Shown one piece after another: positions 41,145 to 52,445 of a stretch of DNA of 64,000 nt. Under the pieces are notes generated by a model. The model did not search any database, had not been told where the DNA came from, and was given only the letters and a program-made list of their open reading frames with translations. Both the position numbers and the translations under genes were made by a program. How positions within the stretch are numbered: the first letter of the stretch is position 1; every line of letters starts with the position of its first letter. Source of the stretch: Prorocentrum cordatum (lineage: Eukaryota > Sar > Dinophyceae > Prorocentrales > Prorocentraceae); NCBI GenBank assembly GCA_963575745.1, contig CAUYUJ010007446.1:922660-986659 (forward strand), in the 5' to 3' direction.

Positions 41145-41930
41145 GCGTGTGTTACTGGTGGCTCTGGATACCGCGACGATGTTCCAGAGCTGCGGCGCCG
41201 TGGCTGGTCGGAGGCCATGCCCAATGCCAATGGCGCCCCCGTGCGCGCGGCGCACGGTGGGCTCGCAGGTCCGCGGCAGATTGTGGGGCGGGCCGAAAAG
41301 AATAGCTTGGCTGAAAAGCGTTGCAATCTACGCCGTCAGCCAAGCTGGTGGTCAGTGATTTGCTCGGTTTTGTGCAAGAAGGAGAGCTCTGGCCCGAGGG
41401 TGCGGTTGCAAAAGTGGCCTGTGCCAGTGCCGCGTATCCAGGTGTTTGGAGGCAGCATGTGAGAATGAAGCGTGAGCCTCCCGAGTTTGCCTGGGCCCCT
41501 GCCCACGTGACAGAAGATGAGGTTCTTTTCCCTGCCCCTGAGGACCCCCCGCCCCCTCCCCACTTCTGGCTCGTGGGAAACATGTGGGCGGATTCGCCAA
41601 GCTGGGGGCCTCGTCGATCAAGGCCCCCGAGGTGCGCGCGAGATTCTACAAAGTCTCTCAGCGACCGCCCAGTATGCCAAGCATTTCGGCTGGGCGGTCC
41701 AGCGAAGCTGCCGGCTTGGGCTCTGGGCCGAGGCCGCGGTGCTCACGGCTGGCGCACAGGGGCCAACGCTTGCAGAATGCAAAGTATCCTTGCTGCTCCA
41801 CGAGCATGACCTCGCGGAGGTCGGAGGGCGTTTTTTTCTGCAGGAAGTGCAGGCGGTCGGCCCGAACATTCGAGGCTCGTCGACAGTTGGCGGTTGGCAC
41901 CGACCGAAAGTGCCGCCCATCTGCCACTCA
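41145..41930 (+). pseudogene. LINE C ORF2: RNase H and C-terminus
   Basis: GGSGYRDDVPELRRRGWSEA (about 41157-41216) matches the DGSGx...LRRAGW block but the first catalytic Asp is Gly. GPRQIVGRAEKNSLAEK keeps the RAE Glu. In another frame, SDLLGFVQEGELWPEGAVAK and WAPAHVTEDE follow, then VGNMWADS (about 41571-41594) with the last Asp block. It continues in a third frame as FAKLGASSIKAPEVRARFYK. The order fits RNase H, but loss of the first Asp and the frameshifts make it non-functional. Confidence 0.65.
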
Positions 41931-42621
41931 CACCCTGCAGGCGAATGTTCTGGAGGCTGCCGCCGTCAACCCTCTGCTTGGGGCGTCGGTGGGGTCTGCG
42001 GGCGCTGGGCTGTCTGCGGTTGGGGCGTCTGGCATCGGGGCGGGGGGGCCGTCTGTGGGCGGGGCCTCGCCTGGCCTGGGCCCTGCGGGGTCGTCTGGGG
42101 AGGGATTTGCGCCTGCCCGCGAGGGCGAGGCCGGGGCCCCTGGTGGCGCGGCCCCGGGCGCTGGGGAGCTTGAGGCGGGGCCGCCGAGGTTCACCGCGCC
42201 CGGGGGGCGCGACGTTGCCGCCACGGGTGCGGTCGTCTTGTGTCGGCGGGTCGGGGCCTACGATTCCGTCAGGGGGGGCGGGCGTTTAGGGCCCCCTGCC
42301 GTGACCCCCAAGACTTGGCCCCTGGCAGGCGGCGGGCCCTAACCGCTTGCCGGGGGGCGGGCGCCCTATGTCTGGCAGGGCCCTGGAAAGGGGGTCACTG
42401 ACTGAGCTTACTTCCTCCCTTGTAGTCTAGAGCTGCATCTCTGTGCAGACGCTGCCTCCTTAGCTCGTTTCCTCGTTCCCTCGTCTTCCTTCACCTCCCC
42501 CTCCTCCTCCCCCTCCTCCTCCACATCCCTCTCATCATCCGTTTCCTCGCCCTCCCCCCCTCCTCCTTCCCCCCCCTCTTCCTTATCATCCTCATCCTTG
42601 TCCTCGTCATCCTCTTCCTCT

Positions 42622-42652
<31 letters not shown>

Positions 42653-42700
42653 CTCTCCCCCCCCCCCTCCTCCTCCGCCCAAAAGGTCGTCGCACCCACC
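41931..42700. repeat. G-rich stretch then CT-rich microsatellite
   Basis: 41931-42360 is G/C-rich with GGGGC and GGGGCG runs and open Gly/Ala/Arg-rich frames. 42430-42690 is a CCT/TCC tract with C runs. No gene is recognised. Confidence 0.65.
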
Positions 42701-42709
42701 GCGCAACGC

Positions 42710-43864
42710 ATGGCTGATCAAGTCTGCTCAGCTACTACAAGTCTATCCCGTCACCTTGCATTGGCTGGTGGCGCTTTGAATGTAGACAAGCAGGTTACAG
42801 TGCCTCGTTGTGTTGGGCCTGGCGCTGTTGGTGAGTCTCGCTCGTTTACTGATCCTGTCCGTTGTCTACCAGGTCGCATCAGCACGCGTGCAAAGTATCC
42901 AGGTGCACAATATCACGGCGCGGGCACCACAGCACAGCAGTGGCACGCGATACACGAGAGTATGAGGAGCGCATGGTATGCCATGGGACGGTTCTGGTAT
43001 GTTAGTCATGTTCCGCTACGTATACAGCTTCTTGCATTTCAGGCGCGCGCGCAGGGAGCAGGACTCAGCGGCCTCGAGGCCTGCATTCCCTCGGCGAGCG
43101 ACTATAGGCTTATAGACGGCCTATTGTCACAGTGGGGCCGCGCGCTGCTGAAGGGCGCTGCAGTTCTGAAGATCGCGCAAGCCGACGGCGCCATCAAACA
43201 TATATCGCTCTCGTCTGTGCGTATCTGGACCAAGCTTGGCTTAGCCCCCTCGCAGCTAGAACTCCGTATCCGACGGCCACGCTGGCTGCGAGAGATTGCT
43301 GCCCACCGCTCTGAGAACAAACAGCTACTAGCAGCGATCTTTGGGCAGATGCGTGGCGAAGAATGCACTACCTGTGAAACTGGTCTTCTTACTCGGGACG
43401 ATGCCGGTCAGGTTCGTGGGAACCCCCGGGCCCTTCAAGCTCTCAATGACCTAAAACTCCTGGCGCGTGTTCTTAAGGGCCCCGAGCTGCTCACCGCAAT
43501 GGGACACATCCATCTGAGAGTTTTCACCGACGAGTTCAGCACGAGGTTTCACAACTTAAACTTTGGCAAGCTCCGCAACAGGTTCTGGGAGGGGGGATCG
43601 ATGAGACGGGTGAGAGACGGGTGGAGGGCGGTGGAAGAGCTGCTGCTGCAGGAGGACGAGGCGAACCGCACGATCTTGACCCAGTGCCCCCTTCCTCGAG
43701 TTTGGCGTTGCAGTGAGACGAAAGCAGATGGTTCAGAATGCGGGCTAGAGTTTCATGATCAACAGGCCTGCACGCACACGTGCGTTTTCGCACGGAGGGT
43801 AGTCACGGTCATCGGGCCCTCTCCTAGCTCCTCACTGTCACGAATCAGTGCCCCTGGTGCATGA
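42710..43864 (+). pseudogene. LINE D ORF2: post-RT region, 384 codons open
   Basis: One frame is open throughout. Its start is arbitrary because the natural N-terminus is missing. Blocks include TAQQWHAIHESMRSAWYAMG, HVPLRIQLLAFQARAQGAGL, LIDGLLSQWGRALLKGAAV and PSQLELRIRRPRWLREIAAH, matching the L..GLE...R.L..G and R..RL.W blocks that follow the YVDD motif in related LINEs. It ends CPLPRVWRCSETKADGSECG and a His/Cys-rich stretch, probably the first zinc finger. It is well preserved for this window, which suggests a younger insertion. Confidence 0.62.
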
Positions 43865-44824
43865 GCACGCACTCGACCGTCGCGATCTCGCGTCAGCACG
43901 TTCGACGCCTATCTCTCAAGCGCAGCTGTCAATGCGATCGATCCCCGATTCATCACGAGCCGATTTTACCACCCACGTTTGAGTGCCCAGCCTGCAGCAG
44001 GGATCATCCGTCGCCCGAGGCTCTGCAGAGACATGTACGCACACATATAGAATTGTCCGACGCCACCTTCTCCTTCGCCGCATCTCATGTCGTGGGCGAT
44101 GCCAGTCGGCCAGACGGAGCTGGACCAGGCGAAGAAGCGCCTGGCCGATTCTCAGACGAACTCGTTCAGCGCTGGAGGCAGCGGCAAGCAGCACGAGCCG
44201 CGCGACTCCAAGAGCCGCCGCCAGCACTCCCCCAGGGGGGCAGCCGACACGGCCACGGCGGAGGACAGCGACGCGGACGGCGAGACTGCGACCGAGATGA
44301 TGAAAGGAGTTCTCAACAACGCACAGCGTCAACGAGCAGTCGAAGGATGCCTCTTCAGCACACACTTGCTGCCGAAATAACACAGCATCAACTTCGCCGC
44401 CATCGGAGCCGCTCAGAAGTACTCAGACACGGTGAGGGACAAGCCCGCGGACCACGGACTGGGCCCCCCCAGCTTGCAGGTGAGCTTGGCGGCTCTCGAG
44501 TCGCTGATCAACCAGGAAGCGCTGAAGCAGAACCCGGACCTGCAGGATCACGCGCAGTCCGTGACGAAGCTCATCCAGCACGTGAAGGCGCAGCCGATGG
44601 CCGTGGCATGCGAGACGCTACGCTACTGGAAGGCGAAGACCGCCTTCGTGAAGGAAGGAGCTCCGCCTCTCGTCCGCCACACTTTCTTCGTCAACTCGTG
44701 GGTTCAGGGACCTGGGGGCCTGAGGATTCCTCTGAATTCGGTTCTCGCGGCCCTGTTCATGGCCCTCGGGGGCGCGCCGAAGCTGGGCCCCCCACCGAAA
44801 ACCACCCAGGAGCACCGAGTTTAG
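43861..44824 (+). pseudogene. LINE D ORF2: C2H2 zinc finger and C-terminus
   Basis: In a frame shifted from the previous block, CPACSRDHPSPEALQRHVRT followed by H (43984-44046) is a textbook C-x2-C-x12-H-x3-H finger. The next frame, 44087-44377, has a Gln/Lys-rich helical part (TELDQAKKRLADSQTN), continuing after an in-frame TAA at 44378 to AAIGAAQKYSDTVRDKPADH, then LGPPSLQVSLAALESLINQE and ALGGAPKLGPPPKTTQEH before the TAG at 44822. These end blocks (GPP...L, GAP..GPPP..E) recur at the C-terminus of this LINE type. The fingers probably bind nucleic acid. Confidence 0.6.
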
Positions 44825-44860
44825 AATTCGCTGGAGAAAATGCTTCGCGGAGCCCGCCAC

Positions 44861-45390
44861 AGGAAGTCCATGTAGAATCTCGGCGGGCCCTGGGTTCGAT
44901 CTCTGAGCGCGGGTTGGCGCAGTCTCAAGGTGAGTGGGGCCCGCTGATGCGCCCCAAAGTCCGAGGCAGACATAGAGGCCGTGGGAAAGGATCTGGAAGT
45001 TCTAGGGGTAAGTAGTTCGTTCGAATGCAGTCTTTGGTTGAATTGCTGGGGATTCGAGCGAGGTAGTTCCTCGTCTACTGCCCCACTGGTGCCCCAGCCT
45101 AGGCATAGGGGCCTGGCTGGCCTATCTCTCCCCCTCTTGTCCTCTGCTGCTGCCGCCCCTGGCTGCCGCCGCTGTCCCTCTTGTCCGCTCTGCGTCTCCG
45201 AGATGTTGTCTGTGTATGCACTTACGGGCCTCTCGACCTTGTGCTGCAATCAGGGAGTCCCCAAGCTGATTGCTGGGGTAGGGGCCCCCCTTGTGTTTTG
45301 ACATCGGCGGGGGCATAGTGCTTCCCGAACGCCCTGCGGCCAACTTCGACTCACGAGCTGTGAAACCTGGCCACGCGCAGATTGCGAGCG
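44861..45390. other. Unique sequence, nothing recognised
   Basis: Probably LINE D 3' untranslated remnant and flank. Short frames only. Confidence 0.45.
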
Positions 45391-45840
45391 AGCGAGCCTC
45401 CTCCTCCTCCTCCTCCTCCTCATCATCATCATCATCATCATCATTCGCCTCCCTCCCCGGTTCCTGCGCCTCCTCTCCTACCTCCTTCCCTCCCCGCATC
45501 CTACGCCTTCGCTTCCTCCTTCTCCTCCTCCTCCATCCTCGTCCTCCTCATCGTGCCCCTCCTCATCCTCCTCCTTTCCCAGTTCCTCTGTATCCTCCTC
45601 CTCCTCCTCCTCCTCCATCCCTCCCCACTTCCCGCGCCTCCTCCTCCTCCTCCTCCTCCTCCTCCTCCTCCTCCTCCTCATGATCATCATCTTCAGCATC
45701 GCCATCATCAGCATCATCATCATCAGCAGCCTTATCATCACCACCACCATCATCATCGCCCTCGTTGTCATCATCACCCCTCCTCCCCCCCCCCCCCCCC
45801 GCCTCCTCCTCATCATCCGTTTCCTCTTCATCCTCTTGCT
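45391..45840. repeat. CCT and CAT microsatellites
   Basis: CCT triplets at about 45400-45670 are interrupted by short unique bits, with CAT triplets at 45418-45444 and 45679-45776. Ser/Pro- and His-rich frames are artefacts. Confidence 0.92.
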
Positions 45841-45869
45841 TTTCCTGCCCCTCCTCCCCCGGCGATCGG

Positions 45870-46135
45870 AATCGTCGGGGGTCACAGGGATCTTGGTGTC
45901 AGCGGCGCGTGCAGACCAAGCGTTGCCCACCCCGCTGTGCCCTGGCGGCTGGGCCCAGGCCGCCCAGGTTATGGTGGTGGCCGTCTGCCGGGCATGGTGA
46001 CGTCAGTCTGCCTCGTGGACAGGATCGCGACGACCGGGCAGAGCCTGGACATCATGGAGTGTTTGCTCAGAGAGATCCTCAGCTGGTGGTGCCACTGAGC
46101 AGTCGTGGGCGACTGGAACGTCGACCCATGTTTCG
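45870..46135 (+). pseudogene. LINE E ORF2: endonuclease fragment
   Basis: In one frame, VCLVDRIATTGQSLDIMECL and LREILSWWCH run to an in-frame TGA (46096-46098), then AVVGDWNVDP follows at 46099-46128. GDWN is the GDxN catalytic block of APE-type endonucleases. The frame ends at 46144. The N-terminal and SDH blocks were not found. Confidence 0.5.
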
Positions 46136-46439
46136 TCCATCGTTGAACGAAGCCTGCAGGTGGCGCCCTGGCAGCCTCTGCGAGGCCGACGTGCAGAACA
46201 GACAGAGCAGAGCAGGAAGTCGCGCCATGACGGCGCATCGGCAAAGCAGAAAAATTTGCAGACTCACCTGCACAATTACACGCAAGGGAAAAGTGAGTGG
46301 GGCGCCGAGCCAGTAAAGAGCTTTGGGGCACACGCGCCGGACACTTCGCCCCAGCGCGTCGCGATGGCGAGCTGCACAAGTCGTTCTCTGAGGGAGGGGG
46401 GGGGGGGAGGGAAAGGAAGAGACGGGAGATACTATCGGC

Positions 46440-46990
46440 AATATTATCCTGCGGCCTTGAGCCATTGCTCTGGAGCTCCCTGTAAACGAGCGTGCAAGCG
46501 AACTGGGTCATTGCCCGTTACTTCTAAAGCCCTCGCGTGCATATATTTGGCCCTACTGCAGGCGGGGGCGCCCCCTGGCGCGAGCACTGCCCCATTCTCT
46601 CGGCAGCATGCTGCACGCCCCCCCCGTCTCAACAACCATACTTCCCGGAAAGCTGCCAGGGCAGTCTGCTGCAAGTTCTCCAGGAAGTCGTAGCTGTCGC
46701 TGTAGTAGGAGTACTGATGCTGGCTTAGCGTTTGCTGTCGCCCTCGCTGCGGCATTGCTGATCCGCGAGTAACACGCAGGCTGTATGTTGCGCACTTCGT
46801 TTGGAAACCATCGAGTCTGTCCCGGCCCGCTTTCAATGCCATGCAAGCTTCCCGTCCGTACAGCATTTTCGAGGAAACTCAAGCAAACATCACTATGGTT
46901 TTGTAGTATGTGTTGAGGGTGGCATGATCCCACGCTGTGCAGATCTTCTCGAATGCCCCCCTCATGTTCCCGATCCTTACCACGCGAACG
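46440..46990 (-). mobile_element. LINE F: antisense fragment nested in LINE E
   Basis: On the minus strand one frame reads VVRIGNMRGAFEKICTAWDH, then KTIVMFA, an in-frame TGA at 46879, then VSSKMLYGREACMALKAGRD and LDGFQTKCATYSLRV, ending in Gln/Ser-rich sequence. RIG...F, K...VxSKLLYGxE, L..FQ..C.R.ILRI is the standard post-RT signature of a different LINE group. LINE E motifs lie on the opposite strand on each side, so F inserted into E or was joined by rearrangement. Confidence 0.65.
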
Positions 46991-46994
46991 TCAT

Positions 46995-48106
46995 GGGCAT
47001 TACTTTTTCTCGACCTTGCCAAGACCTTCGATTCCATCACCCGCGAGTACCTTTCCGTTGTGGACCAACTACAGCTACCCACGCTCGCCGAAGATCGTCA
47101 GCGTGGTGGCATTCCTCCTGAGGTTCCCCATGAAGTACAAACCTACCTTAGCAGCGCCCGCCTCTCCACTAACAAGCAGGCCTACATGAAGACGAAGTGC
47201 GCCGAGCGGCCGATTGGCACACCGGCACGTGGCGCGCAGTCCGAGGCGACGGAGACGACGTTGTATTCGCTCGGCGCGGAGCCCGCCAAGGATGCAGGCT
47301 AGGCGCCCTATGCTTCAACCTCAGCTACGAGCTGAGCCTTGGACGCGCGAGACGCCGCCTCATCGAAGAGGGCATCCCCCTGCAGATGCTCGCGCCGGCC
47401 GTGCTCGCTGTACCTTGGGCCACCATCCCCGATTATGGGCCCAATGTGCACGAGACTGCCAACGCGCCCAATGACGCTAAGTACGTGGACGACGCGGTCT
47501 TCATGTTCCAGCAGCATCAAGAGGACCGCACCGTGACGGATTGGCCTCGCCATCAATTTCGGCCGCGGCAAATCAGCAGCCATGGTGAAGCTCTTCGGTC
47601 CACGCTCTTGCAAGCTCCGCCGAGAGTGCGCACTGCGTCAAGGTAAGGAGGAGTTCGTTACACAGCACGGCAACGTCCTTCAACTGGCTCATCATTTCCA
47701 GCACCCCGGGACCATACTACAAGACGATGGCGGGCGCCAAGCCGATCCACGCCGCAAGGCCACCAAGGCCAAGTAGTCCTTCGCGCCGCTGGCGATGCCG
47801 ATCTTCGGCTCCTCGCACATCCAGCTGAACACGAAGCTCATGCTCGCGCAGTCATTAATCCTCTCGCGTGCCCTCTACGCCGTTGCTGCCTCGAGGGGAC
47901 AGCTGGAAAAAAAGGCAAGCAGCCGCTCGAGGCTCAGTACCACCGCGTCCGGCGCAGGGACCAACGGCACCATGAGGCATGGCGCCCGCGGCACCATTAC
48001 CGACGCTGCTGTCCGTGAGGCCCTGTCTGCCCCTTCGTTGCACTCGTTGGTCCGAGCTCGTAGGCTCGCCTGCCTTTGTCCGCAGAAGCCTGCTCCCTCC
48101 CGCTAG
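46995..48106 (+). pseudogene. LINE E ORF2: reverse transcriptase and thumb
   Basis: Motif A is LLFLDLAKTFDSITRE (Asp at 47012). After a frameshift, motif B is RRGARQGCRLGALCFNLSYE (about 47263-47322), and motif C is KYVDDAVFMF with YVDD intact at 47482-47493. Further frames give NFGRGKSAAMVKLFG (about 47560) and, at 47795-48106, MPIFGSSHIQLNTKLMLAQS and LILSRALYAVAA, the post-RT FG...SL..SRLL block, ending in RARRLACLC. The catalytic residues survive, but frameshifts at about 47230 and 47560 and a stop at 47774 kill it. Confidence 0.75.
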
Positions 48107-48279
48107 TAGTCAACTGTCTTTCTGCGATTCCGAAGCCCCCGTCCGCGCTTGAGCTATCGCATGATTTGAGAAATCTTCAGCGGTTTCACTTTGACGGTTT
48201 CGCAGTCTTGGGGGGCCCCTACGCTTTTCCAGGATAATGGAAGGAATACATCACCGCCCAACAGAGCAGGTGGAGGCCC

Positions 48280-48840
48280 TTGTGTCATGAGTTCAGCGCG
48301 TGCCCCCACCCTGCTGAGCGCCCTCCCTCCTCCGCGAAGCGCGTGCGAGGCAAGCAGGCGGCAGCCAGTCCCTTCGTGTCCAAGGACCCGCTCCTCCCCT
48401 GCCCCACGTACGGTAAGCAGTGCAAAGGGGCGAAGGGCTTGGCAGCTCACCAACGCCACGCCCACGGCGTCAAGATACAGGCTCGGTATTACATCATCGG
48501 AACACATTGCCCGATCTGCCACAAGGATTTCCACACTCGGCCTCGAGCGTTGCACCGCTTGCAGTTTTCGAGCAGGCAGCGCCGAGAGAAAATGACGGCA
48601 GGCTTTTTTTTTACCCCGCCACTCAGAACAGGATATGCTAGCAGCCGACCTGCGGATGCTTCAGCACTCCGCGACAAGGGAGCCAGGGGCCAACTTCGCA
48701 CCCGAGCTGTATTTCCTCCGCTGGCGCCCGACGTGGACCCAGCGGTATACTTCCCGCTTAAACGTGGTCTGCGCTGCCCCGTGGCCGCGTACGCTGCTTC
48801 CTCCAGCCGCGGTCCCAGCAGAGCTCCAGACCCGCCTACG
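48280..48840 (+). pseudogene. LINE E ORF2: C-terminal zinc fingers
   Basis: PCPTYGKQCKGAKGLAAHQR then HAHG (about 48397-48465) is a C2H2 finger whose second Cys reads Tyr. THCPICHKDFHTRPRALHRL (about 48502-48561) is a second Cys/His finger. The pair with this spacing is the usual C-terminus of one dinoflagellate LINE type. A frameshift follows, and the frame continues 1.2 kb into triplet repeats, which is not coding. Confidence 0.65.
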
Positions 48841-48844
48841 CCCA

Positions 48845-48894
48845 GCCAGTCGATCATCATCATCAGCATCATCAGCATCACCATCATCATCAGT

Positions 48895-48958
<64 letters not shown>

Positions 48959-50037
48959 CCATCACCATCACCATCAGCAGCACCATCATCATCATCAGCA
49001 TGCTCGTCATCATCATCAGCAGCATCAGCATCGTCATCATCCGTACTCCTCCTCCTCCTCATCCTCCCCCTCCTCCGCCTCTTCGTCCACCCTCCACAGT
49101 TCCTCCGCTTCCTCCTCCACCCTCCCCAGTTATTCCTCCTCCTCCTCTTCCTCCCTCCCCGCTTCCTGTGCCTCCTCCTCGGCCTCCTCCTCCTCCTCCT
49201 CTTCCTGCTCCTCCTCTTCCGCCTCTTCCTCCTCCTTGTAATTATACTCCTCCTCCTCAATCTCCCCCCTCCTCCTCCTCCTCCTCCTCCTCCTCCTCCT
49301 CCTCCTCCACCTCTTCTTCTTCCTCCTCCTCCTCCTCCTCCTCCTGCTCCTGCTCAGGCCCCTCCCGCTGCTCATCAAATCCTATTCCTCCTCCTCCTCC
49401 TCCTTCTCCTCTTCCTCCTCCTCCTCCTCCTCCACCTCCTCCTCCTCCTGCTCCTCACCTCCTCCTCCTCCTCCTCCTCCTCCTCCTCTCCTCCTCCTCC
49501 TCCTCCCCCTCCTCCTCCTCCCTCCTCCTCCTCCTCCCTCCTCCCCCTCCTCCTTCTCCTCCTTCTCCTCCTCCTCCTCGTCCTTCTCCTCCTCCTCCTC
49601 CTGCTCCTCCTCCCTTCCTCCGCCTCCTCCTCGTCCTCCTCCTCCTCTTCCTCCTCCTTCTCCCCCTCCTCCTCGTCCTCCTCCTCCTCCTTTTCCTCAT
49701 TTTCCCCCTCCTGCTCCTTTCTCGTTCCTCCTCCCTCCTTCCTCCTTCTTCCTTCCTCTCCTTCCCCCTTCCACCCTCCTCTCCTCCTCTCCTCCCTCCT
49801 CCCTCCTCCCTCCTCCCTCCCCCCTCCCTCCTCCTCCATCCTTCCTCATCCCTCCTCCCTCCTTCCTGCTCCCTTCTCTCCCTCCCTCCCCCTCCTCCCT
49901 CCTCCTCCTCCTCCTCCTCCTCCTCCTCCTCCTCCTCTTCCTCCCCTCCTCCTCCTCCTCTTCCTCCTCCTCCTCCTCCTCCTCCTCCTCCTCCTCCTCC
50001 TCGTCTCGTCCTCCTCCTCCTCCATCCCTTTCGGTCT
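48845..50037. repeat. CAT then very long CCT microsatellite
   Basis: Nearly pure CAT at 48850-49060 is followed by almost 1 kb of CCT/CTC triplets. The open frames of 615 codons (48280-50127) and 469 codons (48635-50044) are mostly Ser/Pro/Leu runs from this block. Confidence 0.97.
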
Positions 50038-50159
50038 TACCTAACTTCTTCCTATCGCACCCCGAGGCCAGCTTGCAGGGCGGGCCGGGCGTTTTGCCAG
50101 AGATTTCCTCGCCAGCTAAGTTTCTGACGCGTCCAAATTTGCAGCAGCTTCGCAGATGG

Positions 50160-50480
50160 AGGGCGGGTGGTTTTCAACATGTGTCTCTCGCCTTAGCGCC
50201 GCGCGCATTCGTTCGAAACAATTGCCAGGACTTTACGGGTTGAGGATAACCCGTTTTCAACATGTGGTTCTCGCCTTAGCGCCGCGCGCATTCGTTCCAG
50301 ACATTTTCCAAGAGCTTCGAGGATTGAGGATGGCCCGTTTTCAAACTGTGATTCTCGCCTTAGCGTCGCGCGCAGTCGTTCCAACAAGTTCCAAGAGCTT
50401 CGAGGATTGAGGGCGGCTCCTTTCCAACATGTGGTTATTTCTCTCCTCAGCGCCACGCACATTCGCTCATAACATTTGAC
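50160..50480 (-). repeat. ~84-bp tandem repeat, inverted copy of the 2.6-3.3 kb family
   Basis: Four units start near 50167, 50250, 50335 and 50420, each with CCGTTTTCAACATGTGGTTC then TCGCCTTAGCGCCGCGCGCA. The reverse complement gives AAGGCGAGAACCACATGTTG then AAAACGG, matching the plus-strand family at 2576-3310. Confidence 0.85.
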
Positions 50481-50499
50481 AGAGTTTCACGGGTTCCCA

Positions 50500-50680
50500 C
50501 GATCAACCTACCAGCAATGGTGTTTTGGAGGGCTTCAGGATTTTTGCGGCAGTTACGTTGATTCGTGGTGTTGGAATCCCAAGAACGGCGTTCTGGCACG
50601 ATCCAGGATCGTCAAGACGCAACAGTCAGGTTGATCCGTGGCGCTGGAATCCCGAGAACGATATTTAGGCATGGTTCCGT
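50500..50680. repeat. Two-copy direct repeat (~78 bp)
   Basis: GTTGATTCGTGGTGTTGGAA then TCCCAAGAACG near 50557 is repeated as GTTGATCCGTGGCGCTGGAA then TCCCGAGAACG near 50631. Confidence 0.75.
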
Positions 50681-50807
50681 GTCTTCAAACGGTTGTCTTC
50701 CAACGAGACAGATCCCTCAATGGAAATGAACCGTCGTGGGGGCCTAAGAAGAGGGGGCTTGGAGGAGGGTGTATTCCAACATCTTTGATGGCCCTTGGGT
50801 TTTCATT

Positions 50808-51153
50808 GGTCCTCCTCCTCCTCCTCTTCCTCTCCCTCTCCCTCCTCCTCCTTCTCCTCCTGCTCCTCCTGTTCCTCCTCCTCCTCCTCCTCCTCCTTCT
50901 CCTCCTCCTCCTCCTCCCTCCCTAGTTCCTCCTGCTCCTCCTCCTCCCTCCCTCCCCGCTTCCTGTGCCTCCTCCTCCTTCCTCCTCCTCCCTCTTCTCC
51001 CCTTCCTCCTCCTCCTCCTCCTCCTCCTCCTGATCCTCCTCCTCCTCTTCCTCCTCTCTTCTCCCCCTCCTCCTCCTCCTCCTCCTCCTCCTCCTTCTCC
51101 TCCTCCTCCTCCTCCGCATCGTTATTATCATCATCAGCATCATCATCATCATC

Positions 51154-51221
<68 letters not shown>

Positions 51222-51281
51222 TATCATTATACGCATCAGTATCATTATACTCATCATCATCAGCAGCATGATCATGATCAA

Positions 51282-51328
<47 letters not shown>

Positions 51329-51459
51329 GCAGCATCTTGGCATCACCAACAGCATCAGCATCATAAGCAGCATCATAAGCAGCATCATAATCAGCATCAT
51401 CAGCATCATGAAGCATCATCATCATCATCAGCATCATCAGCATCATCATCGTCCTTTAC

Positions 51460-51490
<31 letters not shown>

Positions 51491-51870
51491 GCAGCAGCAG
51501 CATCATCAGCATCATCATCAGCAGCATCATCATTATTATCCTTACTCCTCCGCCTCCTCCTCCTCCGCCTCCTCCTCCCTCTCCTCCTCCTCCTCCTCCT
51601 CCTCCTCCTCCTCCTCCTCCTCCTCCTCCTCCTCCTCCTCCTCCCCCTCCTTCTGCTCCTCCTCCTCTCTCCTCCTCCTCCTCCTCCTCCTCCTCCTCCT
51701 CCTCCTCCTCCTCCTCCTCCTCCTCCTCCTCCTCCTCCTCCTCCTCCTCCTCCTCCTCCTCCTCCTCCTCCTCCTCCTCCTCCTCCTCCTCCTCCTCCTC
51801 CTCCTCCTCCTCCTCCTCCCTCCCCAATTCCCCCTCCTCTCCTCCTCCTCCGCCTCCTCCTGCTCCTCCT
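50808..51870. repeat. CCT-CAT-CCT microsatellite block
   Basis: CCT triplets at 50808-51110, CAT/CAG triplets at 51115-51535 and CCT triplets at 51540-51870. The second CCT block is nearly perfect for over 150 bases. The 416-codon plus and 481-codon minus frames are artefacts. Confidence 0.97.
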
Positions 51871-52221
51871 CCTCCTCCTCGACTGCCATGGTGCCGGGGG
51901 GGGAGCGGGCTGGGTGCGCGGGGGAGGGGGGAAGCCGGGGCGGGCCTGGGGGGCCCGCCCGCTGCACCAGGGGGGCCGCGCAGGGCCGCGGGGCGGGGGC
52001 TGAAGGCCGGGGGAGCTAAGTCGGACGCGCCCATCCCGTTCCCCTGGCGGACGGGGACGAACCCGCGAAGGGCCAAGGGTACCTACCCCCTTGGGCAGCG
52101 GCGTCCTTGGCTCCCTAAGGCGCGGCACTTGAAGGCCCAGGGGGCGGATGGTTCCCCGCGCCGGGGAGTCTCCCGGCCCCACGGGCAATTCCCAGGGACC
52201 GTACAATATAGTCCAAAACAT
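51871..52221. other. Unique GC-rich sequence, nothing recognised
   Basis: G-run-rich sequence (for example 51894-51960) without motifs. Confidence 0.5.
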
Positions 52222-52445
52222 AGTTTTCCTCTTCCTCCTCCACCTCCTCCTCCTCCTCCTTCTCCTCCGCCTCGTCCTCCTCCCTCCCCAGTTCCTGTGC
52301 CTCCTCCTCCTTCGCCACGCTACCTGTGCTCCCTCCTCCTCCTCATCGTCCTCATCCTTCTCCTGCTGCTCCTCCTCCTCCTCCTCCTCCTCCTCCTCCT
52401 CCTCCTCATCCTCCTCTTCCTCCTCCTCTTCCTCCCTCCTCCTCC
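52222..52445. repeat. CCT microsatellite
   Basis: Another interrupted CCT/CTC tract. Confidence 0.92.

Larger units (their letters stand above)
40290..42340 (+). mobile_element. LINE C: 3' fragment (post-RT region and RNase H)
   Basis: Recognisable post-RT blocks, a Cys/His block, an RNase H and a C-terminal region occur in LINE order, without endonuclease or reverse transcriptase. This is the usual 5' truncation of LINE copies. The 3' limit is vague: the last 350 bases are G-rich without motifs. Confidence 0.65.
42710..44860 (+). mobile_element. LINE D: 3' part with C2H2 finger
   Basis: It consists of a long post-RT frame, a classical C2H2 zinc finger and a C-terminal region, in the order I recall for the second dinoflagellate LINE clade (no RNase H, C-terminal fingers). 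The start adjoins a CT microsatellite and lacks the RT core. Confidence 0.6.
45870..48840 (+). mobile_element. LINE E: decayed LINE with a nested antisense LINE
   Basis: Endonuclease, RT and C-terminal zinc-finger pieces lie in order on plus, but 46440-46990 is occupied by a different LINE fragment on minus. The element ends at the CAT microsatellite near 48845. Endonuclease to RT distance without the nested piece is about 0.3 kb, so deletions also occurred. Confidence 0.65.

Noticed and set aside
48280-50127. 615-codon open frame on plus
   Set aside because: Only the first ~100 codons (LINE zinc fingers) are real. The rest translates CAT and CCT microsatellites into Ile, Ser, Pro and Leu runs.
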